Source: Cepaea nemoralis
Lineage: Eukaryota; Mollusca; Gastropoda; Stylommatophora; Helicidae
Direction of reading: 5' to 3'
Assembly (NCBI GenBank): GCA_014155875.1
Contig: JACEFZ010014474.1
Location: forward strand, 1-64,000
DNA: 64,000 nt
The notes under the pieces were generated by a model that did no database searches, was not told the origin of the DNA, and saw only the letters and a program-made list of their open reading frames with translations. The stretch's first letter is position 1. Every line of letters begins with the position of its first letter. A program made the translations under genes and the position numbers. Below, piece after piece: positions 43,921 to 55,545 of this stretch.

Positions 43921-46215
43921 CATCTGTTTCATGGCATCATCAAAATTACGCTTCTCTTGTTGCTGAGTATCTTCCATCTTGGACCACTGGGCATGTCTTT
44001 CCATCAACATGCCACTCATTTGTCTTTCACTTCTTTGGCCATCTGTTTTCTTACACTTGCAAGTACTGCAGCTTGTCTTGTTTCCACGAAAGCTTGTACT
44101 CTGTTGGTTTCTGCTGCTGCTTGTATACTGTTGATTATCACTACATGTTTTACACTGCTGACTGTCGGTCTCCCCGAGGTATTCTTCTCCACTCTCTAGT
44201 TGCTGATCAGCAGTGTTGTTTTCACCCTGCCACATAACTCTAGCCCTCGTTTTCTCCTGGTTTTCACTAGTTCTCCTGCGTTGATTCTCGCTCGGTCTTA
44301 CATACAGATTATCACTACTTTTGAGTTTATCATCACAGCTTCTAATGAAATGCTGATTACCGTTAGTTCTCACACGCTGCTGCTTATAGCTAGTTCTCTC
44401 AAACTGCTGATTATCAGTTCTCATGAATGGATAGTCACTAGTTTTCTTGTACTGCTGATCACAACAAACTTTCTCAGTCTGTTGAATATCGCTAGTTCTC
44501 GTATACCTCTGATCTTGACGAACTCCCCCAAACTGTGGATTGCCATCGCTAGTTCTCATGTAATGTTGATCACGACTAACTTGCCCAGACTGTGGATCAC
44601 GACTAGTTCTCATGTATTGTTGATCACGACTAACTTGCCCAGACTGTGGATCACGACTAGTTCTCACAAACAGATTATTGCTAGTTCTCATGTACAGCTG
44701 ATCATCATTAGTTCTCTCAAAGGCATTTCTTCCAAACTCTTGAACATCAGACGTTCTGGAATTCTTCCCATCAGAGCTGCTTCTGTCCTGGCCATAATCA
44801 TAATTTTTCCTGATACTTTCTTCATTGACAGGACTCAGATACTTCTGGAAAAATGTTCTCTTGTGCTGCTGTTCTTGGGCAGTGTTGTCATGCAGGAGGT
44901 CTCGAACTTTCTGATACTGGGCTTCCAAACTAGGCTGAGACTGCTCCACCTGACCAATCTGTTCATCCTGCAGCTCATCCAAGCTGCTCATGCTCTGCTT
45001 ATCATCTATGGGCAGTTGAGGAATGTCATCTGCAGCTTGTCTATCGTGCTGACTGCCCCCTGGTGATTTGGGCTGCAGTTCACCACTGGTATTTGTGGGA
45101 TTATTGATTCTTTTATATTGCTGGCCGTCACTGATTTTCTCGTTCATTTGGTCATTATTTTGTTTCCTATATTCATGATCTTCCATATTTTTCTGATAAA
45201 GTTGATCCTCAGTTTGCTTGTTCTGCGGGTGATCATCAAGTTTCTTATTCAGCGGATCATTCATGCCTCTTTTATGTTGGTCACCATTAGTTTCCTTGTA
45301 CTTCCGATTCTCTGGGTCCTTGTACTGCGGATTCTCAGATCTTTTATACAGTCGATCCTCAGATTTATTGTACTTCTGATCTTCAACAGATCTCTTATAC
45401 AGCCGACCCTCAGATCCCTTGTATGGCTGATCCTCATTAGATCCCTTGTAAATCTGGCCATCACTGTCCCTCATGTACCTATGGTCATCCATTGATGGCC
45501 ACAGCTCAACAATTCTGTGCAACTCCATGTTGAAACTACTTTGCCGTAACTGCTCATCATTACCACTTATCCGCTGATAATTTCTCTGCTGTTCTTGAAT
45601 CTTCCCTCTCTGAGAAGCTTCATCTGGATTCAGTTGCTGTATATACTGAGAACAACTACATTTCCTGGACGGCTGGCAATCACTACTGCCCTGATTTTCA
45701 CTGTTTCTTTGATACCACTCGTTGTTAAGCTGCCGTCTGAGAGACGCAACACCTTTCTCCCCACAAGAACATGGCTTATTATCTCTTGAGACTTTCATAT
45801 TCATATTAATTTCTCTTATTGGCTGAAAGGCATCAGACCGGACAGATTGCTGCCTCTGTTGTGTTTCACATTGTGGACAACCATCTGAGTTATGGCAGGG
45901 ACAGTCACTGGTCTCTCTCACATAACCTCTGTTTGGTAATCTCTCATGAGGAAGACCTGCTCGTTTCACACACTCCTGGCATACATCATCATCATCCTCC
46001 AGATCACTGTCTCTCTGGAAGTACTGGTCATCATCTCCAGCTACCAGACATCGCTGGCATCGCTTCTTAATCACGGGCTGCTGCTGATCTCGTTTTCCGC
46101 CTTGCCCGGTCTTGCTGCCACCATCAGGAAGATCATCACGATGTTGGCAGTATGAGCAACGGTGGTGTAGTTTCTCTTGGAGATCTTGTTTGATGGCATG
46201 ATGTTCATCACGATT
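43885..46215 (-). CDS. Gene B large central exon (777 codons)
   Basis: On the minus strand it follows ...gttatttctagtttcag; the earlier AG at 46222 would add Phe-Gln. It begins NRDEHHAIKQDLQEKLHHRC and has CxxC pairs near residues 20, 54 and 79, then CPCHNSDGCPQC, CSCGEKG and CKCSQ-like clusters. This may be a zinc-binding region, though the spacing matches no family I know. Residues about 200-700 are very hydrophilic (Asp, Gln, Asn, Arg, Ser, Tyr) and made of degenerate 10-14 residue repeats such as DDQLYMRTSNN and EDRLYKRSENPQYK. The end, QQQEKRNFDDAMKQMSLYMN, runs into the first 39-bp unit (SISQVCE|gtgagt, phase 0). Role unknown; an extended scaffold or matrix protein is a guess. Confidence 0.75.
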
Positions 46216-46556
46216 CTGAAACTAGAAATAACAGATGGACAATTATTGGTTAATGCAACACTTTCTGATAGCAGGCAAATAACAGATGGACAATGGTCAG
46301 TTAATACAGATGGTCAGTTTACCTCAGCCATTAATAAAAACAATAATTTATATTTTTGCCATCATTACATATATAATTTTAATTCTTAGGGATCACCATT
46401 AGTTTAATTTTCAACCATCACAAAACCCTCAGCTATCACGATAACACTCATATTCATTCACAGCCATCAACAATACCCTCAGCCATCAATAAAACCATCA
46501 CTTTAACCCTCAGCCATCAATAAAACCATCACATTCATCCCAGCCATCGATAAAAC

Positions 46557-49500
46557 ATGACATTAGTAGTGAGTAGTGGCAGTATAGCAGTGAGTAGTGG
46601 CAGTATAGCAGTGAGTAGTGGCAGTATAGCAGTGAGTAGTGGCAGTATAGCAGTGAGTAGCGGCAGTATAGCAGTGAGTAGCGGCAGTATAGCAGTGAGT
46701 AGCGGCAGTATAGCAGTGAGTAGTGGCAGTATAGCAGTGAGTAGTGGCAGTATAGCAGTGAGTAGTGGCAGTATAGCAGTGGCAGTATAGCAGTGAGTAG
46801 TGGCAGTATAGCAGTGAGTAGCGGCAGTATAGCAGTGAGTAGCGGCAGTATAGCAGTGAGTAGCGGCAGTATAGCAGTGAGTAGTGGCAGTATAGCAGTG
46901 AGTAGTGGCAGTATAGCAGTGAGTAGCGGCAGTATAGCAGTGAGTAGCGGCAGTATAGCAGTGAGTAGTGGCAGTATAGCAGTGAGTAGTGGCAGTATAG
47001 CAGTGGAGTAGTGGCAGTATAGCAGTGAGTAGTGGCAGTATAGCAGTGAGTAGTGGCAGTATAGCAGTGAGTAGTGGCAGTATAGCAGTGAGTAGTGGCA
47101 GTATAGCAGTGAGTAGTGGCAGTATAGCAGTGAGTAGTGGCAGTATAGCAGTGAGTAGTGGCAGTATAGCAGTGAGTAGTGGCAGTATAGCAGTGAGTAG
47201 CGGCAGTATAGCAGTGAGTAGCGGCAGTATAGCAGTGAGTAGTGGCAGTATAGCAGTGAGTAGTGGCAGTATAGCAGTGAGTAGCGGCAGTATAGCAGTG
47301 AGTAGTGGCAGTATAGCAGTGAGTAGTGGCAGTATAGCAGTGAGTAGTGGCAGTATAGCAGTGGCAGTATAGCAGTGAGTAGTGGCAGTATAGCAGTGAG
47401 TAGTGGCAGTATAGCAGTGAGTAGTGGCAGTATAGCAGTGAGTAGTGGCAGTATAGCAGTGGCAGTATAGCAGTGAGTAGTGGCAGTATAGCAGTGAGTA
47501 GTGGCAGTATAGCAGTGAGTAGCGGCAGTATAGCAGTGAGTAGTGGCAGTATAGCAGTGAGTAGTGGCAGTATAGCAGTGAGTAGTGGCAGTATAGCAGT
47601 GAGTAGTGGCAGTATAGCAGTGGCAGTATAGCAGTGAGTAGTGGCAGTATAGTAGTGGCAGTATAGCAGTGAGTAGTGGCAGTATAGCAGTGAGTAGTGG
47701 CAGTATAGCAGTGGCAGTATAGCAGTGGCAGTATAGCAGTGAGTAGTGGCAGTATAGCAGTGAGTAGTGGCAGTATAGCAGTGAGTAGTGGCAGTATAGC
47801 AGTGAGTAGTGGCAGTATAGCAGTGAGTAGTGGCAGTATAGCAGTGAGTAGTGGCAGTATAGCAGTGAGTAGTGGCAGGTATAGCACAGTGGCAGTATAG
47901 CAGTGGCAGTATAGCAGTGAGTAGTGGCAGTATAGCAGTGAGTAGTGGCAGTATAGCAGTGGCAGTATAGCAGTGAGTAGTGGCACTATAGCAGTGAGTA
48001 GTGGCAGTATAGCAGTGAGTAGTGGCAGTATAGCAGTGAGTAGTGGCAGTATAGCAGTGAGTAGTGGCAGTATAGCAGTGAGTAGTGGCAGTATAGCAGT
48101 GAGTAGTGGCAGTATAGCAGTGAGTAGTGGCAGTATAGCATGAGTAGCGGCAGTATAGCAGTGAGTAGCGGCAGTATAGCAGTGAGTAGTGGCGCGGCAG
48201 TATAGCAGTGAGTAGCGGCAGTATAGCAGTGAGTAGCGGCAGTATAGCAGTGAGTAGCGGCAGTATAGCAGTGAGTAGCGGCAGTATAGCAGTGAGTAGC
48301 GGCAGTATAGCAGTGAGTAGCGGCAGTATAGCAGTGAGTAGCGGCAGTATAGCAGTGAGTAGCGGCAGTATAGCAGTGAGTAGCGGCAGTATAGCAGTGA
48401 GTAGCGGCAGTATAGCAGTGAGTAGCGGCAGTATAGCAGTGAGTAGTGGCAGTATAGCAGTGAGCAGTGGCAGTATAGCAGTGAGCAGTGGCAGTATAGC
48501 AGTGAGCAGTGGCAGTATAGCAGTGAGCAGTGGCAGTATAGCAGTGAGCAGTGGCAGTATAGCAGTGAGCAGTGGCAGTATAGCAGTGAGCAGTGGCAGT
48601 ATAGCAGTGAGCAGTGGCAGTATAGCAGTGAGCAGTGGCAGTATAGCAGTGAGTAGTGGCAGTATAGCAGTGAGTAGTGGCAGTATAGCAGTGAGTAGTG
48701 GCAGTATAGCAGTGAGTAGTGGCAGTATAGCAGTGAGTAGTGGCAGTATAGCAGTGAGTAGTGGCAGTTATAGCAGTGAGTAGGGCAGTATAGCAGTGAG
48801 TAGCGGCAGTATAGCAGTGAGTAGTGGCAGTATAGCAGTGAGTAGCGGCAGTATAGCAGTGAGTAGTGGCAGTATAGCAGTGAGTAGTGGCAGTATAGCA
48901 GTGAGTAGTGGCAGTATAGCAGTGGCAGTATAGCAGTGAGTAGTGGCAGTATAGCAGTGAGTAGTGGCAGTATAGCAGTGAGTAGTGGCAGTATAGCAGT
49001 GAGTAGTGGCAGTATAGCAGTGGCAGTATAGCAGGAGTAGTGGCAGTATAGCAGTGAGTAGTGGGAGTATAGCAGTGAGTAGCGGCAGTATAGCAGTGAG
49101 TAGTGGCAGTATAGCAGTGAGTAGTGGCAGTATAGCAGTGAGTAGTGGCAGCATAGCAGTGAGTAGTGGCAGTATAGCAGTGGCAGTATAGCAGTGAGTA
49201 GTGGCAGTATAGTAGTGGCAGTATAGCAGTGAGTAGTGGCAGTATAGCAGTGGCAGTATAGCAGTGGCAGTATAGCAGTGAGTAGTGGCAGTATAGCAGT
49301 GAGTAGTGGCAGTATAGCAGTGAGTAGTGGCAGTATAGCAGTGAGTAGTGGCAGTATAGCAGTGAGTAGTGGCAGTATAGCAGTGAGTAGTGGCAGTATA
49401 GCAGTGAGTAGTGGCAGTATAGCAGTGGCAGTATAGCAGTGGCAGTATAGCAGTGGCAGTATAGCAGTGGCAGTATAGCAGTGAGTAGTGGCAGTATAGC

Positions 49501-50578
49501 AGTGAGTAGTGGCAGTATAGCAGTGAGTAGTGGCAGTATAGCAGTGAGTAGTGGCAGTATAGCAGTGAGTAGTGGCAGTATAGCAGTGAGTAGTGGCAGT
49601 ATAGCAGTGAGTAGTGGCAGTATAGCAGTGAGTAGTGGCAGTATAGCAGTGAGTAGTGGCAGTATAGCAGTGAGTAGTGGCAGTATAGCAGTGAGTAGTG
49701 GCAGTATAGCAGTGAGTAGTGGCAGTATAGCAGTGAGTAGTAGGCAGTATAGCAGTGGCAGTATAGCAGTGAGTAGTGGCAGTATAGCAGTGAGTAGTGG
49801 CAGTATAGCAGTGAGTAGTGGCAGTATAGCAGTGAGTAGTGGCAGTATAGCAGTGAGTAGTGGCAGTATAGCAGTGAGTAGTGGCAGTATAGAAGTGAGT
49901 AGTGGCAGTATAGCAGTGAGTAGTGGCAGTATAGCAGTGAGTAGCGGCAGTATAGCAGTGAGTAGCGGCAGTATAGCAGTGAGTAGCGGCAGTATAGCAG
50001 TGAGTAGCGGCAGTATAGCAGTGAGTAGCGGCAGTATAGCAGTGAGTAGCGGCAGTATAGCAGTGAGTAGCGGCAGTATAGCAGTGAGTAGCGGCAGTAT
50101 AGCAGTGAGTAGCGGCAGTATAGCAGTGAGTAGCGGCAGTATAGCAGTGAGTAGCGGCAGTATAGCAGTGAGTAGCGGCAGTATAGCAGTGAGTAGCGGC
50201 AGTATAGCAGTGAGTAGTGGCAGTATAGCAGTGAGTAGTGGCAGTATAGCAGTGAGTAGTGGCAGTATAGCAGTGAGTAGTGGCAGTATAGCAGTGAGTA
50301 GTGGCAGTATAGTAGTGGCAGTATAGCAGTGAGTAGTGGCAGTATAGCAGTGGCAGTATATTAGTGAGTAGTGGCAGTATAGCAGTGGCAGTATAGCAGT
50401 GAGTAGTGGCAGTATAGCAGTGAGTAGTGGCAGTATAGCAGTGAGTAGTGGCAGTATAGCAGTGAGTAGTGGCAGTATAGCAGTGAGTAGTGGCAGTATA
50501 GCAGTGAGTAGTGGCAGTATAGCAGTGAGTAGTGGCAGTATAGCAGTGAGTAGTGGCAGTATAGCAGTCGGCAGTATA
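46557..50578. repeat. 4-kb array of a 21-bp minisatellite
   Basis: About 190 units of gtgagtagtggcagtatagc plus a, mixed with a 14-base short form (agtggcagtatagc). Three sequence types, agtagtggc, agtagcggc and agcagtggc, occur in blocks (for example agcgg at 48195-48430 and 49935-50205; agcagtgg at 48465-48645). Arrangements of short units repeat, showing duplications of hundreds of bases. It is open in several frames on both strands (up to 1398 codons on the minus strand), but purely as a repeat artefact. It lies in a gene B intron. Confidence 0.98.
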
Positions 50579-50800
50579 GCAGCTAGACGCATGCCTGTCA
50601 TACCGGAGGTGTTGAGTTTGATCTGCATCTGGGTCATTTCGAATTTTACAAATTGCAGGTAGACCTAGCCTGAAACTGGTACCTGGCAATGTCTTGGTAA
50701 GTAAAGGCAGCCAGTATAATACAGACCACATCAGCCAACCTGTGGCGTTTGGTCACAACAAACATGGGTCTAGCACCATATACCTCATGTACTTTAGGCA
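50572..50800 (+). repeat. SINE family C copy abutting the 21-bp array
   Basis: gctagacgcatgcctgtcat and ggtgttgagtttgatctgca form the tRNA-like head; cctggcaatgtcttggtaag and tcagccaacctgtggcgttt are the family C body. The array ends within the first bases of the head. Confidence 0.7.
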
Positions 50801-50832
50801 AGTAAAAAAAGTCCTTTCTTTAGTTACATCAA

Positions 50833-50956
50833 TAATCTCGCATACTGCATTTGATTTGGCAGCAGACCACCTTGCGTTGGTTTTTACGAAATGGTATGGG
50901 TGCCGGTCGGTCAGAAAGCAATGGAAAACTACTGAATGTAAATTGCCTAAAACATC
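50833..50956 (+). repeat. SINE family B, left part (split)
   Basis: ttggcagcagaccaccttgc, ggtatgggtgccggtcggtc and aactactgaatgtaaattgc match SINE B. It breaks off after acatc and resumes at 54271. Confidence 0.8.
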
Positions 50957-53900
50957 TGTGATGAAACGACGCTTCATCTGTCTTTCGTCTATTAGGTTTC
51001 GGCTAGATTCGGCGCGTCCTCAGGGACTTTCCCGGTTATTTATAGCCTGGGGGAAGTCGATGGGATTTTCCGTCTAGAAGATTCTCGAAGCACCTGGATT
51101 TGAGTGACCAGAGTGGCTGGGTGCTCCATCAAATTCTCGTGCAGAAGAATCTGGAAATTCTAGTACATGGAATGACTGTTGTCCGTGAAGTTGACTTGCA
51201 ACAAGAAGCACTCGTTTCTCGTGCGCACGTAGGGAGAAATGAGGCTGGAAGTGTCATTCACTTTCTACCTCTCAAGGCGTGAGGACGCATGGCTTTGTTA
51301 GGCCAATTGTATAGCGTCTCACCCCAACCAAGTTGCAGCTGACTGTTATCACATTACGGCATGCTTGCCCATGAACAGTTCTGATAGCTGACTGGAGTCT
51401 GGTTCAAGTAATTCAGGTATTTACTTGGTTAATTAATTTAACTTTGTAATTGATCACAAAACGCAATCGTGTTGAGCTCATTAAATATGCGGTTGACTTT
51501 GCATCGCTAATGAGAAACCGATCGATAACGTAGTTGAGAATCTAGGCCGATCTACACCTGCGCGTGTCGCGTTTGTTGACCAGCGTGTGTAGTTGCGGTA
51601 ACTGCTTGAAATGTAGGCCTGCGATATTGGCGTATTGTGTTCAACTGTTATTTACCATGTGTGGCAAATCGTTGCATATACTATGTTGCTGTTCTAGAAT
51701 AGGACACAGTTACTAGTGTAGAATGTGAACTTAACTTATGGCAGTCAGTAGTTGAGGCTAGAAGAACTGTTGGATAGCCAGGTAAGTTGTTAGTTGGAGA
51801 ATTCAGTAATGTGCTGAGTTATTAAGTAAAGAGAGCACTTAATGCTTAGCCACAGGGAATGATGTAACTATTGTGTGTTAACGTAATAGTGAATTCATTT
51901 TGTGGAACTGGAATTCTGTGAGAAGGTAAGTCTTCATTGATGATATATATATATGAATGATGTGTCATGATGTATATATATTTGGTCATGCTATGTGATA
52001 CTTCTAGGAGCGATACCGAACGCCGAGTGGTTCGACACGTGATAACAATGCGTTACCGTCGCGATGTAAACATGCGTTCTCAATTCTTGTCTTTTCTGTC
52101 CTGTTCTTTCATGCTTACATAAGTACGAGTCAGTGCTGATGTGATAGAAGTATGGAAGGACAAAAGGAGGTTGGAAGAGGCACGGGGAAAAATGGGATAT
52201 GGGGATTGAGAGCAAGTTATGAAAGTATGAGTCTGGCAAACCAGGCCAGCTGTGAAGTTCGGCCCAGGCCAAGGCTAATCCACTTGGAAGGTCAGAACTG
52301 GTGCAGAACTCTTGGAACATGTTTGGCCAAGAGGACTTCTTGACTCTAGGGAAGAGTCTACTAAGAAGAGTTTCGCTACAGGGTGGACAGGATGTTCCAC
52401 CAGCGAAAAGGAGTGTGTAAATACTTTATGTGGTCATGTATTATTACTATATCCCGAGTGATGGTACATTGATCGTTATTGTGTTTATTATTGAATGTAT
52501 AATGTAAGGTTGGGGTCCAGTGAAGCCTCACCTTAATGTTTATTTCTGTTAACTCTAGAACTAGGATAGCTATTGACGTTAGCGACAACTGGTAGATGAA
52601 TAGGGATATGTGAGACGTACGATCAGACTCGTCATTCTTGTTACTTACTCTGTTTGACGGGCTGTTCTTTGAGGCCATCTGACATTGACGGATACCCATG
52701 CTTTACTACTCTCCACATAGAGATGATGCTCTAGTTAGTTGAATAACTAGTTAGCCTGACTGAGGGTTGAGTAGTCAATGATTTGATGCATGTGGACCAA
52801 TGTTTGGGGCCGACTACTCTCACTGATCGCTCTTCCTAACAGGAGTTGCCTGTTGAGGAACCAGCTTACTACCATTGTTGTTTGCCTGAAACCACTTCGT
52901 GTACCATAGCGAATGGTAGAGAAGCTACTTACCACGCCTGACTAAACCACATCATACGAAAGGGTGAATCTTCCTGACTGAATGATTCTCACCAAGTTGA
53001 TTCAAGTGCCCTGAAATTGCACATGTGGGACATGATGGTTTGTTTCTTTTCTGACAGTTTGAAGATGCTCTATTTCAGCAATGAAATGTTCAGCAACCTG
53101 AGCAATCACGCTCAACTGTAAGAGACAATTGACTTTCTACGGAATGATGGTGTGAGAAATATCAAGGTGGGATAATCTCCACTCTGGGAGCTCATCAAGT
53201 CCAGGTTTTTTGATGATCCGCCTAAACGTCGGAAACTTACAGCAGAGAGTAGCACATAACCTTGTGTGTTCCTACATCAGCACTAGTGGCAGGTCATGAT
53301 GAGACCTACACCAGCTTACGTATTGTAACTAAAGTGTTAACAGGTATATAGGACAACTAATTATTGTCCCAATGAACATTGGTGCCGTGACTTGTGAAAC
53401 AGATGCGTAATCAAAGTAACTATAGAGTTGACAACTGTGAAATGGTTTTCTCAGATGACTCTTGTGAACTCGCAGCAGAACTATACTATTACCCAACCAG
53501 GGGTACGTGATATTATTCAGGGACCATTAGATTGGTCATTGGCTACAGACATTTATTGAAGTAGTTAGTAACTGGGGTCACCTCAAGGAGGAGGGTCTCC
53601 CAGCCAGGCTGTCTATAGAGAACTGTTTAGTGCCTTTAACAGTGAATCTTTAGGAAGTGATGGAGTGCAGTTCATCCAGTTGAGTGAAGTCCAAGTGGTT
53701 AACTCCTCTTGTTGTCGATCCAAGCTCTGGGGACGGAGTGGTCTCCAAGGTTCTAGTCATCTCACTGGAAGGAAGCCGGGTGAGTGGCGGACCGACTGGA
53801 CGGGACATCTGCATCCAATCTACTTCTCAGCCTAATGATGATTTGAGCCATATCTCTGATTCTGTCTCTACTCTATCCTCTACTTTTGTAAATAGAATTA

Positions 53901-54270
53901 TTCTATCAGGGTGTTCAATTCAGTTCTATATTCTCAAGGGTAGAATAAACTTTAGTTAGTTAGTCGCAGTTCCAACCTCATAGCAACGGGTTGTCCCCAT
54001 TATGCTCCGTTCCTGCATGTTGACTTACTACTTTGTACAATTATTGAGTGTGGTCTCGGACGATACCTCAGTGTTCATTGTCCAAGGGAGTAGGTAGATA
54101 GTGGGGGTCTAGAATCTGGAGGGGCTTGTAGACATATTTAACTAATACGAGGTCAACAGCAGAGTAAACAGTGTATCTACCTGTCCAACCCCTGGGGTTC
54201 AGAATACACGGGAGTGCTAGAGACACCTCGGGGGTGGTTAACTCTCAGTACCCGAGGCGATCTTGTCACA
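50957..54270. mobile_element. 3.3-kb TG...CA insertion, LTR-retrotransposon-like, non-coding
   Basis: The element starts TGTGATGAAACG and ends TCTTGTCACA. It is flanked by the 5-base duplication ACATC (50952-50956 and 54271-54275) and cuts a SINE B in two. TG...CA ends and a 5-bp duplication are the LTR-element signature. A primer-site-like TTGGTGCCGTGAC is at 53379-53391 (plus). However no long terminal direct repeat and no gag/pol frame are visible, so it may be a deleted or LARD-like derivative. A fragment of repeat E lies at 53955-54012. It lies in the gene B intron between the exons at 55037 and 46215. Confidence 0.7.
51037..51161 (-). promoter_or_regulatory. Heat-shock-element-like motifs and TATA box
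   Basis: On the minus strand TATAAATA occupies 51044-51037. 33 bases upstream is a GAAnnTTCnnGAA palindromic array at 51077-51089 (perfect three-unit heat-shock element on either strand). A second four-unit array with mismatches (GAAgaATCtgGAAatTCT) is at 51144-51161. The spacing fits an hsp-type promoter read on the minus strand. Function is inferred. Confidence 0.45.
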
Positions 54271-54340
54271 ACATCCAAAAAAATAGCTGGGGTTGACTGC
54301 TATGTCCTGGAAGGGATATGCAACTAACTTAACAAATAAA
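54271..54340 (+). repeat. SINE family B, right part (split)
   Basis: acatccaaaaaaatagctgg and ggttgactgctatgtcctgg continue the SINE interrupted at 50956. Confidence 0.8.
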
Positions 54341-54429
54341 ACCCAAACAGCAATTCTCAGCCATCAACAAAACACCTTGTGCGAAGTAGTTACACAATTC
54401 TGAACTAGTAGTACCAAGGAGTAACAGTT

Positions 54430-55020
54430 TATGACAGCACCACAGGCAATGTTACAACATCATGATCAAATGTACGTTTATACAAAATAAAAAATGTCAA
54501 ATAAAAAGATATCAATTGTAACGAGAAAAAGAGTGTTGAAATGCTACATAGTACCTTACATTTGTATGGATGTGAAACATGGACAACGAGCAGACAAGAT
54601 GAAAAACATCCAATGGCATTAGAAATGTGGTTTCTGAGGAAAATGCAAACATACAAAGACAAACAGAAAAACCAATGACCAAGTCCTACAAGAAGCAAAT
54701 TAAAACTAAACTAATTACAGAAAGTAGACATAGTCATGATTTTTTGGACACATTATGAGAAGAAATAAACTAGAGAACTTGGTGATAACTGGCAAGATTG
54801 AGAGGAAAAGAACAAGGGGAAAGCAGAGAAGTAAATATCTAGATGGCCTGGCCAGATGGCACAGTTGAGACAAGAACACAGAGCTAATCCACGACTATGA
54901 TGATCATGTGAGAAAGTGAAATGACCACCCATGCGTATAAGTATGGCACAAGATGATATTGATCATGTGAGAAAGTGAAATGACCATCCATGCATATAAG
55001 CATGGCACAAGATGATGATA
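54430..55020 (+). pseudogene. RTE 3' end, plus orientation, decayed
   Basis: Fragments of the same C-terminal region as 31870-32517 appear in broken plus frames (cttacatttgtatggatgtg, gtggtttctgaggaaaatgc). The RTE tail, gatgatcatgtgagaaagtg / aaatgaccacccatgcgtat, is tandemly duplicated at 54898-55015. Confidence 0.7.
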
Positions 55021-55036
55021 TGATTTCACAGCATAC

Positions 55037-55152
55037 TTTTAACATGCCATCCCTGGATTGACAATTACAGCATAAGTGAGATTGCTGTCTGAACCGGTCA
55101 TATCTGGCATCTGCGGGTGGCTGGCAGTCAGAGTTTGAGGACACATTGCTGT
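55037..55152 (-). CDS. Gene B upstream exon (39 codons)
   Basis: After the acceptor ttgttgtttctctgcag on the minus strand, the exon reads (x)SNVSSNSDCQPPADARYDRF, RQQSHLCCNCQSRDGMLK and ends AAA|gtatgc in phase 0, matching the next exon at 46215. The CCNC cluster agrees with the cysteine-rich start of the large exon. It needs one base from an earlier exon not found in the window. The frame is also open upstream to 55234, so an internal start is possible. Confidence 0.55.
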
Positions 55153-55267
55153 CTGCAGAGAAACAACAAAGATCATTCACTCTCTGTCCCAAGATATGCA
55201 TGATGGGTAATGAGCTCTTTCCCACAAATCCCACTACTGTGTAATGTGTTCTTTTACTTTTTACGTT

Positions 55268-55545
55268 GGGATAAAACCTGGGTCAATGAAGTCTTACTAG
55301 TGACTGCCGATGCCATCGATGATGAACTGTATTTTTCGTGGAGAGCTTTTGTGTTGGTGCATTCTGGTGGCGGCAGTATGCACAGTATATCTGTGTGGGC
55401 TGTTGGCTTGCCAAGACTCCTGTCTTTTCCACTTTTCACATTGTGCAGTGAGAAGCATTTTGTGTTATATTATATTCACTGGCACAGGAACGGAGCATAA
55501 TGGGGACGACCCGTTGCCGTGAAGTTGGAACCGCGACTAACTTTT
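55268..55545 (+). repeat. Dispersed repeat E, plus copy
   Basis: gtgactgccgatgccatcga, tgggctgttggcttgccaag, cataatggggacgacccgtt and gttggaaccgcgactaac match 38530-38835. Confidence 0.8.

Noticed and set aside
44200..45495. Hydrophobic plus-strand frames of 288 and 125 codons that look like membrane proteins
   Set aside because: They are the antisense of the Asp/Gln/Arg-rich gene B exon; the minus frame is longer, joins splice sites in phase and is continuous over 2.3 kb.
46535..50731. 1398- and 883-codon minus-strand open frames (TATTHCY / AILPLLT repeats) and plus-strand SSGSIAV frames
   Set aside because: They follow only from a stop-free 21-bp tandem repeat that is open in several frames on both strands, with frame jumps wherever a 14-bp unit occurs.
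52152..53959. Open frames of 63-109 codons inside the 3.3-kb insertion as gag or accessory proteins
   Set aside because: Short, without zinc knuckle, protease or other motif, and not supported by codon pattern.
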